64,000 nt of DNA from CAIWHR01 sp963811685 (GCA_963811685.1 CAWESK010000018.1:62001-126000), one strand, 5' to 3'; positions 50,384-61,179 are shown, counted from the first letter of the stretch. Notes: generated by a model not told the origin, from the letters alone. Translations and numbers: made by a program.

Positions 50384-50406
50384 AGCTACTGCGCGGGCGC
50401 CCTGCC

Positions 50407-52329
50407 TTGATACGAATTTCCAATCTGACGCTGGCCCGCGGGGCGAAACGCCTGCTCGAAGGCGCGAACCTCACGGTCCATGCCGGGCACAAGGTCGGGC
50501 TGATCGGGCCGAACGGCTGCGGCAAGTCGAGTTTGTTCGCGCTGCTCCTGGGCGAGCTTCACGCGGATGCCGGCGACGTCTCGCTGCCACCGTCGTGGAC
50601 GATCGCGCACGTCGCGCAGGAGACGCCGGCCGCCGACTCCCCGGCGATCGAGTTCGTGCTGGACGGCGACCATGAGCTCCGCGCCGTCGAGCGCGCGCTG
50701 CAGATGGCGGAGGCGGCGGCGGCCGTCGATCCCGAACTCGCCGGCGAGACGCTCGCCGACCTTCACCACCGCTTCGACGACATCGGCGGCTATGCCGCGC
50801 GCGCGCGCGCCGCGACCCTGCTCGCCGGGCTCGGCTTTCCGGTCGCCCGCCACGGCGAAGCGGTGGCGAATTTTTCCGGCGGCTGGCGGATGCGGCTCAA
50901 CCTCGCGCAGGCGCTGATGTGCCGCTCGGACCTGCTGCTGCTGGACGAGCCCACCAACCATCTCGACCTCGACGCCGTGCTGTGGCTCGAGGACTGGCTC
51001 GTCCGCTACCCGGGCACGCTGCTCCTCATCACGCACGACCGCGATTTCCTGGACGGGGTGGCGACCTCGATCGTCCACGTCGACGCGCAGAAGCTCAAGA
51101 CGTACACCGGCAACTATTCGCAGTTCGAGCGCGAGCGCGCGCTGCAGCTCGCGTTGCAGCAGGCGACTTACGCGAAGCAGCAGCGGCAGATCGCGCACCT
51201 GCAGTCGTTCGTCGACCGCTTCCGCGCGAAGGCGACCAAGGCGAAGCAGGCGCAAAGCCGCATCAAGGCGATCGAGCGAATGGAACGGATCGCCGCGGCG
51301 CACGTCGACAGCCCGTTCGAGTTCTCGTTCCCGCCGGTGGACGTCGCCGCGAAGCAGCTCGTGCGCCTCGACCATGTCACGTTGGGGTACGGCAAGTCGC
51401 CGCCGATCCTCCCCGACCTCGACTGGGCGATCCTGGCCGGCGATCGCATCGGCCTCCTCGGGCCCAACGGCGCCGGCAAGTCGACGCTGCTGAAAGCGAT
51501 TGCCGGCGAGCTCGCGCCGAAGCGCGGCGAGCGTCTGACCACGCAGGGATTGCGGATCGGCTATTTCGCGCAGCATCAGGTCGACCAGCTCGTCGCCGGC
51601 GAATCGGCTCTGTGGCATCTCGCGCGCGTCGACCCGGCGGCGCGCGAGCAGGATCTGCGCAATTTCCTCGGCGGCTTCGATTTCCGCGGCGACATGGCGC
51701 AGGCGGACGTCGGACGCTTTTCCGGCGGCGAGAAAGCGCGCCTCACGCTCGCGCTGCTCGTGCGCGCGCGCCCCACGCTGCTACTGCTGGACGAGCCGAC
51801 CAACCATCTCGACATCGAGATGCGCGAGGCGCTGGCCGAGGCGCTGCAGGACTACGGCGGCGCGCTGGTGGTCGTCGCGCACGACCGGCATCTGCTGCGC
51901 GCGACCACCGATGCGCTGTGGCTCGTCGCGGAGGGCCGCGTCGCGCCGTTCGACGGCGACCTCGACGATTACCGCGACTGGGTGCTCGCGCGCAGCCGCG
52001 CCGGAGCGGATTCCGGCGACGCCACGGCGCCGGCGTCCGGCGACCGCAAGGCCCAGAAGCGCGCCGAGGCCGCCGCGCGCCAGGAAAGCTACGCGCGGCG
52101 CAAGCCGCTCGACGATCGTCGCGCGGAGCTCGAGCGCGAGATGGAAGCGCACAACGCCGAGCGGAACGCGCTCGAGGCGTGGCTCGCGGCGCCTTCGGCG
52201 TACACGAATGAAAATCGCGACGCGCTCAAGGAAAAGCTCGCCCGGCAGGGGGAGTTGACGTGGCAGCTCGCGCGGCTCGAAGCGGAATGGCTCGACGTCA
52301 GCGACGCGCTGGAGAAGCTCGGTGGCTGA
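50407..52329 (+). CDS. ABC-F ATPase, YheS-like
   Basis: A 640-residue ABC-F protein with two nucleotide-binding domains: GPNGCGKSSLF with FSGGWRMRLNLAQAL, and GPNGAGKSTLL with FSGGEKARLTLALLV, plus a long inter-domain linker and a C-terminal coiled coil (RKAQKRAEAAARQESYARRKPLDDRRAELEREMEAH). This is the YheS/Uup-like architecture acting on ribosomes. TTG 50407 is the start; the first residues (IRISNLTLARGAKRLLEGA) match the family. It follows xth by 23 bases. Confidence 0.9.
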   Translation: MIRISNLTLARGAKRLLEGANLTVHAGHKVGLIGPNGCGKSSLFALLLGELHADAGDVSLPPSWTIAHVAQETPAADSPAIEFVLDGDHELRAVERALQMAEAAAAVDPELAGETLADLHHRFDDIGGYAARARAATLLAGLGFPVARHGEAVANFSGGWRMRLNLAQALMCRSDLLLLDEPTNHLDLDAVLWLEDWLVRYPGTLLLITHDRDFLDGVATSIVHVDAQKLKTYTGNYSQFERERALQLALQQATYAKQQRQIAHLQSFVDRFRAKATKAKQAQSRIKAIERMERIAAAHVDSPFEFSFPPVDVAAKQLVRLDHVTLGYGKSPPILPDLDWAILAGDRIGLLGPNGAGKSTLLKAIAGELAPKRGERLTTQGLRIGYFAQHQVDQLVAGESALWHLARVDPAAREQDLRNFLGGFDFRGDMAQADVGRFSGGEKARLTLALLVRARPTLLLLDEPTNHLDIEMREALAEALQDYGGALVVVAHDRHLLRATTDALWLVAEGRVAPFDGDLDDYRDWVLARSRAGADSGDATAPASGDRKAQKRAEAAARQESYARRKPLDDRRAELEREMEAHNAERNALEAWLAAPSAYTNENRDALKEKLARQGELTWQLARLEAEWLDVSDALEKLGG

Positions 52330-52380
52330 CGCCTGACTCAGCGACCGCGCATCAAAGCAGGTCGGCCCCGCAGCAGATTT

Positions 52381-53140
52381 TCAACCGACGCGGGTGCTCG
52401 GCCGATAGAAGAGATAAACGGCGAAGCCGAGCGTGTCGCGACCCCACCGCAGATAGCCGTCGCGCCAGCGGCGGATGCGCTCGAGCATCGCCGGCACGTC
52501 CGGGTCGTCCGGCATTTCGCGCGCGTAGCGCTCGATCGAGCGGCAGTACTTCCACTCGTACTCGTCCCACTCGTCCATCGACGCCGTCGTCGCGTGCATC
52601 GGAATCAGCCCGGCGTCGATGCCCGCCTGCACGTTGCCGCGATGGTCCAGGTACTGCGACTCGGACCCGCCCAGCAACGCGAGATAGTCGGCATGCGGCT
52701 TCTGGCGCCAGAATCCCTCGCCGATCATCACGTAGCCGCCGCCCTTGGTCCAGCCTTTCAGCGTGCTGCAGATGCCCGCCATGCCGCCGGGGATGCCGCC
52801 CGCGCCCATCATCACCGTGCAGGTGGAACGTCTCGGGGTCGGCCTTGAACTCGCGGATGTCGATGTCGTCGAGGTGGAGCTTGTGCAGCGCGCCCGTCCA
52901 CTCGGCCCGCTCGCGCGCCGAGTCGAGCATCAGCGACGAGTGGTCGACCGCGACGACAGGCGAGCCGAAGCGCTCGATGATCCGCAACGCGAGCTCGGCG
53001 CGGCCGCAGCCGAGATCGAGCGCGCGCGAGGTCTCGTCGAGCGGCAGCAGGTCGAGCAGCCGCTCGATCTTGCTGGCCGAGATCGGGTTGCAATAGTCGT
53101 GGTCGCGGTGCGCGATTGCGCTGAATTTCTGCTGGTTCAT
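52381..53140 (-). CDS. SAM-dependent methyltransferase (frameshifted)
   Basis: It begins MNQQKFSAIAHRDHDYCNPISASKIERLLDLLPLDETSRALDLGCGRAELALRIIERFGSPVVAVDHSS, motif I of a class I methyltransferase. One base is off near 52815: the other frame continues MMGAGGIPGGMAGICSTLKGW, GGGYVMIGEGFWRQKPHADYL, and the C-terminus WGRDTLGFAVYLFYRPSTRVG. It is probably an intact gene with an assembly error. Substrate unknown. Confidence 0.78.
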
Positions 53141-53158
53141 GGCCGGCCGTCCTCTTCG

Positions 53159-54435
53159 TTACCCCCATTCCAGGGAGCCACACGCAAAAGTAATGCCATT
53201 CCGGGCAGCTGCCAGCAGCGTGCAAAGCAGGAAGAAGTTGAACCAGCCGGTCTGCGCGACGATCCAGCCGGTGGTCGCGTTGACTACCGTGCGCGGGACC
53301 GCCGACAGGCTCGTGAACAGCGCGAACTGCGTCGCGGTGAAGCGCGGATTCGTCGTGCGCGCGATGAACGCCGACGTAGGCGACCGTGCCGAGCCCGACA
53401 CCGAGCGCCTCGAAGGCGATCACGACGCCCGAACGCCACGACATCTGGCCTGCCCGAGCCAGGCGAGCCACGCGAAACCCAGGATCGACACGAGCTGCAC
53501 CACCGCCGAACAGCCACAGGCCCTGGTTGATGCCGATCTTGACCATCCACAGGCCGCCCAGCATGCCGCCGACGATGCTCGCCCACAGTCCCGCGTTCTT
53601 GGCGACGACACCGATCTCGGTCTTGGTGAACCCGATGTCGAGGTAGAACGGCGTGGCGAGCGCCGTCGCCATGCTGTCGCCGAGCTTGTAGAGAAAGATG
53701 AAGGCCACCACCAGCAGCGCCTGCGACCAACCGGCGCGGTCGATGAACTCGCGGAAGGGCTCGACGACGGCCTCGCGCGAGCGTCTTCGGCGCGGCGGCG
53801 GCGACAGCGGCTCGCGCACCACGCAGCGTCATCGCGAGTCCGGGCAGCATGAACAGCGCGGTGATGACGAACACCGACGACCAGGGCATGCCGGTCGGCG
53901 AGGATCAGCGCGAGCGAACCCGGCACGAGGCTCGAGATTCGGTACGCATTCACGTAAATCGAGTTGCCGAGCCCGAGCTCCGCATCGGGCAGGAGCTCGC
54001 GGCGAAACGCGTCCATCGCGATGTCGAGGCTCGCCGAGAAGAAGGCGACGGCCGCGGCGAGCCAGGCGATCGCCCAGATGTCCGTCTGCGGGCGCAGGAA
54101 GCCCAGTGCGGGAATCGACAGCAATAGCGCCACGTGCATCGCGAACATCCAGCCGCGGCGACGGCCAAGCCACGGGCAGCGCGAAGCGGTCGAGCAGCGG
54201 CGACCACAGGAACTTCCACGTGTACGGAAGGCCGATCAGCGCGAAGAGGCCGATCGCCTTGAGGTCGACACCTTCGGTGCGCAACCACGCCGGCAGCAGG
54301 TTGATGAGGAGGTAGAGCGGCAGACCGGAGCGAGAAGCCGACGAACACGCAGATCAGCATCCGGCGGTTGAAAAGCGCCTCGCGCCAGGTTTCCCGCGCG
54401 GGAGGCGCGGTGGCGCGCGATGCCGGATCGGTCAT
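53159..54435 (-). CDS. ampG: Muropeptide permease AmpG (frame broken in several places)
   Basis: Major-facilitator transporter for anhydro-muropeptides during peptidoglycan recycling. Recognisable pieces in order are WREALFNRRMLICVFVGFS, TEGVDLKAIGLFALIGLPYTWKFLWSPLLDRFALP, ASLDIAMDAFRRELLPDAELGLGNSIYVNAYRI, YKLGDSMATALATPFYLDIGFTKTEIG and FALFTSLSAVPRTVVNATTGWIVAQTGW. The AMDAFRREL segment is characteristic of AmpG. Frames change at least six times, so the region carries several indels. Confidence 0.85.
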
Positions 54436-54476
54436 CGGCGGATTCTAGCGTGCCCCGTTCGCAGGGGTCCGCTCAT

Positions 54477-55052
54477 TCATGCGCGCCGAAAGCGGTAAAT
54501 CGCAAGCTCGCCCAGCAGGTTCGGCAAAATCGGCGACCGCCCGGTCGCCGGCGAGCACGACGCGCTTTTCGACGACGCAGTTGCGCTCGCGCAGGAACGC
54601 GTCGAAATCGGCGACGGTGCAAAGATGGATGTTCGGCGTGTCGTACCACTGATATGGGAGCTTGTCCGAAACCGGCATGCGCCCATTCAGGATCTGCCAG
54701 CGGTGCGACCAGTGGCCGAAATTCGGGAACGTCACGATCACTTCGCGGCCGACGCGCAGCATCTCGCCGACGATGTCCTCGGTGTGCCGCATTGCCTGCA
54801 GCGTCTGCGACAGGATCACGCAGTCGAAGGACGCATCGTCGAAACCCGCGAGGCCGCTCTCGAGGTTGCTCTGCAGCACGTTGATGCCGTTTTTCACGCT
54901 GGCGAGCACGCCGTCGTCGTGCGATCTCGATTCCGTAGCCGCGCACGTTGCGCTCGCGCCGCAGGTAGGCGAGCAGGCTGCCGTCGCCGCACCCGAGGTC
55001 GAGCACCTGCGCGCCCGGCTGGACCCAGCTCGCGATGGTCGCGAAATCGGAG
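54477..55052 (-). CDS. metW: MetW methionine biosynthesis protein (frameshifted)
   Basis: MetW is a methyltransferase-fold partner of MetX. RSDFATIASWVQPGAQVLDLGCGDGSLLAYLRRERNVRGYGIEI is motif I; the next frame gives DDGVLASVKNGINVLQSNLESGLAGFDDASFDCVILSQTLQAMRHT and FPNFGHWSHRWQILNGRMPVSDKLPYQWYDTPNIHLCT; the third frame ends RSPILPNLLGELAIYRF. Two or three indels. It follows metX directly. Confidence 0.82.
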
Positions 55053-55059
55053 CGGCGCG

Positions 55060-56294
55060 CAGTGCCGCTCGAGCTCGTTGATCTTGCGCTTCACGTCGGC
55101 GCCGAAGCGGAACGTCGAATAGTCGGCGTCGAGTGCGATGTTGTTGAAATACGTGCGCACCAGCGCGTGATACTGCGGATCGTCGAGCAGGAACGCGTCG
55201 TGGCCGTGCGCCGCATCGATCTCCGCGTAGCAGACGTCGCGCCGGTGGTCGACCAGCGCCTTCACGATCTCGCGCGAACGGGCGGGCGGGAACCGCCAGT
55301 CGGTCGTGAACGCCGCCACCAGGAACTTGCATTCGGCGGGAGCCAGGGCGCGCGCGAGGTCGCCGCCGGTCGCCGTCGCCGGGTCGAAGTAGTCGAGCGC
55401 CTTGGTGATGCGCAGGTACGTGTTGGCGTCGAAATACTCGGCGAACTTCTCGCCCTGGTGACGAAGATACGCCTCGACCTGGAATTCGGGCGCGAACGAA
55501 TACTGGATGCCGTCGCGAAGCTGCCGGCCGAATTTCTCGTCCATCTGCAGGTCGGACAGGTACGTGATGTGGCCGATCATGCGCGCGATGCGCAACCCGC
55601 GGCGCGGCAGCGTCTGATACGCGGCGAAATGGCCGTCGTGGAAATCGGGGTCGGTCATGATCGCCTGCCGGGCGACCTCGTTGAACGCGATGTTCTGCGC
55701 CGACAGGTTGGGCGCGGCGGCGATGGCGATCGCGTGCCGGATCCGCTTCGGATAACGGATCGCCCAGGCGAGCGCCTGCATGCCGCCGAGACTGCCGCCC
55801 ATCACCGCCGCGAACTGCGCAATGCCGAGCTTGTCGGCGAGGCGCGCCTGCGCGTCGACCCAGTCTTCGACGGTGACGACCGGGAAATCGCCGCCCCACG
55901 GGGTGCCCGTTTCCGGATTGATCGACAGCGGACCGGTCGAGCCGAAGCAGCTGCCCAGGTTGTTGACGCCGATTACGAAGAAGCGCTTGGTGTCGATCGG
56001 CTTGCCGGGCCCGATCATGTTGTCCCACCAGCCGACGTTGTCCGGCTCCCCGTCGTACCAGCCGGCGACATGGTGCGACGCGTTGAGCGCGTGACAGATC
56101 AGCACTGCATTCGAGCGTTCCACGTTGAGCTCGCCGTATGTCTCGAACGCGAGCTCGAAACCAGGCAACGACGTGCCGCAGGTGAGCTGCAGCGGCGCAT
56201 CGAATTGCGCCCGCTGCGCGACGACCGGGCCGACCGAGGTTCCCTTGGCCGGCGGAGCGCCCGTGCTGGCGGTGGTGGCGGCGAAAGAGGGCAT
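55060..56294 (-). CDS. metX: Homoserine O-acetyl/succinyltransferase MetX
   Basis: About 400 residues of an alpha/beta hydrolase that acylates homoserine in methionine synthesis. GGSLGGMQALAWAIRYPKRIRHAIAIA holds the nucleophile Ser, and the Asp and His of the triad are near the C-terminus (GHDAFLLDD). The frame as read runs past its natural end (KRKINELERH) into metW, so an indel lies near 55050. It is preceded by a SAM-II-like aptamer and terminator. Family members use acetyl- or succinyl-CoA; this one is not resolved. Confidence 0.92.
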
Positions 56295-56318
56295 CGAATT
56301 TAGGTGACGACAGGCAAC

Positions 56319-56351
56319 AAAAAACCCGACCAGCCTGCCGCTAATCGGGTT
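56319..56351 (-). terminator. Intrinsic terminator in the metX leader
   Basis: On the minus strand AACCCGA...TCGGGTT forms a seven-base-pair stem followed by TTTTTT, 25 bases before the metX start. It lies just downstream of the SAM-II-like aptamer, so premature termination could be the output of the switch. Confidence 0.7.
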
Positions 56352-56378
56352 GGCGCGGGGGATTTCCCTCGCCGCTCC

Positions 56379-56458
56379 GCTTTAGCCGCATTTGTCGCAT
56401 ACATCCCGTGACTCGGGACGTCGCTCGCGCCCGCAAGCTGGCTCAAATCGGCGCCGGC
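56379..56458 (-). promoter_or_regulatory. Probable SAM-II (SAM-alpha) riboswitch upstream of metX
   Basis: The minus-strand leader has GGCGCCGATTTGAG, then CTTGCGGGCGC, which closes a first stem, then an inserted hairpin (GTCCCG...CGGGAT), then AAATGCGGCTAAAGC. GATTTGA, TTGC...GCGC and AAATG..GCTAAA are the conserved SAM-II blocks in order. It should bind S-adenosylmethionine and repress metX. A covariance-model search would settle it. The inserted hairpin is longer than in the minimal form. Confidence 0.72.
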
Positions 56459-56657
56459 GGAAAGTCTAGCCCGTTCGGGCGGGTTTGCCTATTCGCGCAA
56501 GGCTGCGCCGAAACAGTCGTTCGCCCGTCGGGAGTCGCTTGCGGCGTCAATGACAATGGAATATCCTATGACGTTGGGATATTGCCTCCGCCAGACACCG
56601 GGACACCGCCCGGCGTGATCCCGGGCGTGGGGCCGCAGCCAAATCGCGGAGATCCGG

Positions 56658-58224
56658 ATGGCAAGGTTCGCTGGAATGGCGTTCGCGCTGCTGATGCTGC
56701 TGGCGGCCGGAGCCTCGCCCGAGGCCGTCGCGCAAGTGCAGATGTGCACGACCGCGGTCGCCAACACCGCCAACCCCGGATGCGGGGATGCCAATCGCGG
56801 CATGGTCCTTTACGGCCAGGTGCCCGCTGCGGGAATTCCGTACACGTGGGCGTGCAATCAGTGCCACAGCAACAATCCGCTGACCGACACGATCAATACG
56901 CCCGCTCCCGCACCCTCGCTGATCCGCGCGGCACCGCGCGACCCCGGCTACATCGATTTCATGATGCACAAGCAGCCGGAAGCGGCGCCAATCATACTTG
57001 CGATGGAGTCCTGCTGCGTCGATGACCGTCCGCCCGACAACGTGATGGGCGATCTCGGCGACATCGCCGAATTTCTCTACACCTGCAAGATCGGGATCGC
57101 GCCGTGCGTCACCGGTGGTGGTGGTGGCGGCATCGGCGGCGGGCCGACGCCGGGGCAATTGCAGGGTTCGGGCACGATGGCCTTCGGGAACCAGGCGGTC
57201 GGCACGACCAGCGCCGCGCTCACGCTGACGCTGACCAACATCGGCAGCGGGACCGTCAACATTTCCGGTGTCACGAACGGCAACACGACTGATTTCGCCG
57301 TCACGGCCAACACCTGCACCACGCTCACGCAGGCGACGGCCTGCAGCGTCACCGTCATATTCCACCCGTCGGCGACGGGCGCCCGCAGTGCCGTCGTGAC
57401 CGTCACGAGCGATGGCCTCTACAGTCCGCAGGCGTTTGCCTTCAGCGGCACCGGTACTGCCGCCGGCGCCGCGAACTACGAAGGCCTCTGGTGGAATGCA
57501 AGCGAATCGGGCTGGGGCATCAACTTCGAGCACCAAGGCAACACGATCTTCGCGACGTGGTTCACCTACGACACTCGACCGGCAAGGCGTGGTGGCTCGT
57601 GATGACCGCGGACGGCGGTCCTGGCAACAATGTTCACCGGCACGATCTACAAGACGACGGGATCGTCCTACGGCGCGAGCTCGTTCGTTGCGGGTACGCC
57701 CGTTTCGGTCGGCACCGGCACGCTCACGTTCACCGATGCGGGGCACGCGACGTTCGATTCCGTGGTCAACGGAACGCATCAGACGAAGTCGATCACACCG
57801 CAGGTCTTTGGTCCGTTGCCAACGTGCACCTACAGCGCGGCGCCAAACCTCACCGGCGCGAGGAATTACCAGGGCCTCTGGTGGAACGCGAGCGAATCCG
57901 GCTGGGGCATCAATTTCGCGCACCAGGGCAACACGATCTTCGCGACCTGGTTCACGTTCGACGTCGACGGCTCGCCGCTGTGGCTCGTGGCGACGATGGA
58001 CAAGGGCACGGGCGAGACGTTTGCCGGCACGCTCTACCGCGAGACCGCGACCCCGTTCGGCGCGATGCCGTTCGTCGCCAATCCGGCGGTGGCGGTGGGA
58101 ACTGCGTCGCTCACGTTCGCGGACGGAAACAGCGCCTCGTTCTCGTACACGATCGGGACGACCTCGAAGACCAAGTCAGCTCACCCATCAGCCCCTGGGG
58201 GCCGGCGGAACCGTCTGCAACTAG
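56658..58224 (+). CDS. Secreted c-type haem protein with an Ig-like domain and duplicated W-rich domain (frameshifted)
   Basis: Signal peptide (AGMAFALLMLLAAGASPEAVAQ), then a domain with one haem c site (Cys66-x-x-Cys-His70), a Gly-rich hinge, an ASPM/SPD-2/Hydin-type Ig-like domain (GTMAFGNQAVGTTSAALTLTLTNIGSGTVNISG), then two copies of a module beginning NYEGLWWNASESGWGINFEHQG and NYQGLWWNASESGWGINFAHQG. Frame changes near 57575, 57630 and 58173. Its final TAG overlaps the apbE stop (CTAG). Confidence 0.72.
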
Positions 58225-59128
58225 GGGGCAGAAATCTCCGGGCGCCGCAGCGAGCCGTCTGGCGCCACGGCGATGTAGCTCCAGCCCTGTTGCGCGAGGA
58301 ATGCCGCGCCCGCGGCCCCCATCAGCATCGCCATCGTCGAGCAGCTCCCGGCGACGATGCAAAGCGGTGCCACGACGCTCACCGACTGCCAGTGCGCGAC
58401 CGGCATCCCGGAGCGCGGGTCGAGGATGTGGCAATAGCGACGGCCGCCGATCTCGAAGAATCGCTCGTAATCGCCGCTCGTCGCGACCGCGCCATCGACG
58501 AGCTCGACCGACGCGATCGTCCGTCCGTCCTCGCGCGGATGCCGGATGCCGATGCGCCACGGCGCGCCGTTCGGCTGCGCCCCGATCGCGCGAACGTCGC
58601 CGCCCAGATTGACGAGTCCGTGCGCGATCCCGAGCTCGATGCAGATCGTCGCCATCCGGTCGGCCGCGTATTCCTTGCCGATGCCGCCGAAATCGATCTC
58701 CATGCCGGCGCGCGGCAGCCGGATCGTGCGCTCGTTCCATTCGACATCGGCCCAACCGATCAACGCGAGCGCGGCCTCGAGCGTCTCTCGTCGGGAAGCT
58801 CCGGCGGCTGCCGCCGGAAATCCCACGCGCGCCGCAAAACGCCTGACGTGAGATCGAAGAGGCCGTCGCTTTGCGCGTGGCAGCGGTCCGCGTAGGCGAG
58901 AAGCGCCGCGGTCTCCGCATCGATCGCGACCGGCGCCCCGCCTGCCGCGCGATTGATGCGCGTGGTGAGGCTGTCGTCGCGATAGCGCGAGTACTTGGCT
59001 TCGATTCGCTGCACGTCGGCAATCGCGGCGGCTGCCGCCGCGTTCCGCGCGCGCGACATCGCCGGCGTCGAGCTGCAACGTCGTTTTCCGACGCCATCGC
59101 GCGAAACGGGAAGCGGAACGAGGCCCAT
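58221..59128 (-). CDS. apbE: ApbE-type FMN transferase (frameshifted)
   Basis: ApbE attaches FMN covalently to Thr of exported redox proteins. The recognised parts are AIADVQRIEAKYSRYRDDSLTTRINRAAGGAPVAIDAETAALLAYADRCHAQSDGLFDLTSGVLRRAWDF and MEIDFGGIGKEYAADRM, LVNLGGDVRAIG, ATSGDYERFFEIGGRRYCHILDPRSGMPV. Frame breaks near 59070 and 58790. Last gene of a TlpA-DUF4266-DUF3570-ApbE set. Its stop overlaps the opposing gene's stop. Confidence 0.82.
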
Positions 59129-59151
59129 CGGCGCGACCGGCCCCTCGCCGA

Positions 59152-60329
59152 TCAGAATGTCTTCGTGATGCCGAAGACGAACCACCGCGCCGAAAACGGC
59201 TCGAGTCCCGGGCTGCCACCGCCGATGCGCCAGCTCGCCTGCTGCTGGTAGAAGTCGGCGCGAAGGTCGACGCTCCAGCCGTCGGCGATTGCCTTGCCGA
59301 TCGTGACACCGACCGTGAACGCGCCGAACGCCGACAGCCGCGTATCCGGCGGGTACGGCTGGCCCGAGCGCGAAGCCGATCCGGAAGCGGCGGATCATGA
59401 TAGAAGTACGGCGGCGCTCTGCGTGTAGTAGCGCACGCTCGGCGTCACGCTCCACTCGCGCGGCAGCGCCTGGACCCACGCCGCGGTGAGCGTGTTCGAA
59501 TCGCTGCCGAACGAATCGTGCAGATAGCGATACGACAGGCGCAGCGCGGCATCGGATGCCGGCGAAATACTGGTTGTATCGCGTGAGCCACGCGACGATC
59601 CGGCGCTCCGCCGGGCGCTCGTCGAGGAGCTTGTACGGATCGTAGTAGTAGCCGTGGCCGCACGTAGTACGTCAGGTTCGACTGCACGATCGTCGTCGGC
59701 GACAGCGCCTGCGTGATGCCGACCAGGTACTCGAGGCGTGTTTCGCGGCGCGTTGGTGATGCCTCCGGCGTTGTTGATTCTGCGGATTGATGCGGTCGTT
59801 CGCGCCCGCGATGCCGAAGGCGTAGGTGCGATTGCGATCGTCGGAGTAGATGCGCACGTCGACCGAACCGCCGCGCGACAGGTAGTCGCGCTCCGAGGAG
59901 ACTGACGCCGCCGACGCCGAGCGACCAGTCGTCGAAATAGTTCGTCACCTTGACGTCGCCGGCGGTGCGATAGTCGGTGACGCCCGCCGGACGCGCCGGA
60001 GAGCGTGTTGTGGTAGAGCGGCGACGCGCCCGACATGCTGTCGTAGACGAGCGAACCTTCGAACTCGAGCGTGTCGAGACCGGCGTCAGCGCGTAGATCG
60101 ACGGACTTCGCACCGTCATCCGGCTCGCGCCCGGCTGCCAGTCGCGATAGTCGAGGTACTTGACCTCGAGGATGCCGTGGTCGGCCGCCGACTGCGCCGC
60201 CGCACTCGAGGGCAGGATTCCCGGCAGCGCCAGCGCGGCGGCGACGAGCGCGCCGCGGCGGGCGCGGCGGACGTTTGGTCGCGCCTGGGGCGCGGCGACA
60301 GTCCGCTTGCCGCACTCCGGTTCGCGCAT
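59152..60329 (-). CDS. DUF3570 outer-membrane beta-barrel protein (frame broken)
   Basis: After a signal region (GALVAAALALPGILPSSAAAQ) it shows DHGILEVKYLDYRDWQPGASRMTVRSPSIYALTP, then segments in other frames: AGDVKVTNYFDDWSLGVGGVSL, LVGITQALSPTTIVQSNLTYYVR, LRLSYRYLHDSFGSDSNTLTAAWVQALPREWSVTPSVRYYTQSAA. This is the DUF3570 transmembrane beta-barrel pattern with aromatic belts. Several indels. Partner of DUF4266 and ApbE genes. Confidence 0.75.
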
Positions 60330-60390
60330 CGCTGCCGCGATCGAGCGCGCGCGCGTGCGGACGCCCGTTTTTTCGCCGTCGCGGGACGCG

Positions 60391-60625
60391 TCAGTTGCAG
60401 CCACACCCGCCTCCGCCGACGCCGTAGCCACCGGTCGCCGCCTCCTTGCTCGTGTAGATGTGCTGCTCGATCTTCGCTTCGAGCGTCGGGGTCGATCTGC
60501 ATCGCGCTGCGCGAGATCGCCGCTTCTCCCACGGCTTCGGCGGCTCGATCGTCGCGCAGCCGCGGCGCGAGCGCACGCGACAACGACGAGCGAGGACGAG
60601 CGAGGCGCGCATCGGGAATCTCCGA
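60391..60625 (-). CDS. DUF4266 small exported protein (frameshifted)
   Basis: A short lipoprotein-like protein with GCATIEPPKPWEK (likely lipidated Cys), AAISRSAMQIDPD in another frame, then TLEAKIEQHIYTSKEAATG and a C-terminal Gly/Cys tail GYGVGGGGCGCN. The tail is the hallmark of DUF4266. Frame breaks occur twice. Located between the thioredoxin and DUF3570 genes. Confidence 0.72.
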
Positions 60626-60644
60626 CAGGAACAGGATTGCGGAA

Positions 60645-61179
60645 TCATCGCGGCGCGCAAGCAGCGCGCGGATGCGTTCTTCGAGCGGTCGCCGACGCTC
60701 GTCGCGAAAACCGCTCCTCGACCGCGACGACCTTGCCGGCCGCATCGATCAGGTACGAGCTCGGCATGCCCTTGACCGCGTACGCCGCGGGCGTCTTGCC
60801 GGCCTCGTCGTACACGATCGTGAAGGTCGCCGGCGTCTGCTGCAGGAAGCGATCGGCGTCGGCGCGCGTCGCTTGTCGACGTTGACGCGACGATCGACGA
60901 GACCCCGCGCGCCGTACTTCTGCTGCATCTCGTTCATCCACGGAAACGAGCGCCGGCAGGGGCCGCACCACGACGCCCAGAAATCGACGTAGACGACGCG
61001 GCCTTCAGCTTGTCGAGGGCGATCGGCTCGCCGGCCGCGCGTCGGCAGCGAAACGAAGGCGCGGCGTCGCCGACGCCGGTGGCCAGCGCGACGGTGGCAA
61101 AGGCGACCGCTGCTGTCATGAATGCGGCGCGAGCGAGCACATGCGCCGCGATGCATTCCGATCTCGTCGCCTCGCGCAT
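60645..61179 (-). CDS. TlpA-like thioredoxin-fold protein (frame broken)
   Basis: Exported thiol-disulfide protein: signal region AAFMTAAVAFATVALATG, then VVYVDFWASWCGPCRRSFPWMNEMQQKYGARGL with the WCGPC active site, followed by FLQQTPATFTIVYDEAGKTPAAYAVKGMPSSYLIDAAGKVVAVEE. Several frame changes. It is first in the DUF4266-DUF3570-ApbE set and probably handles Cys redox state in the periplasm. Confidence 0.82.
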
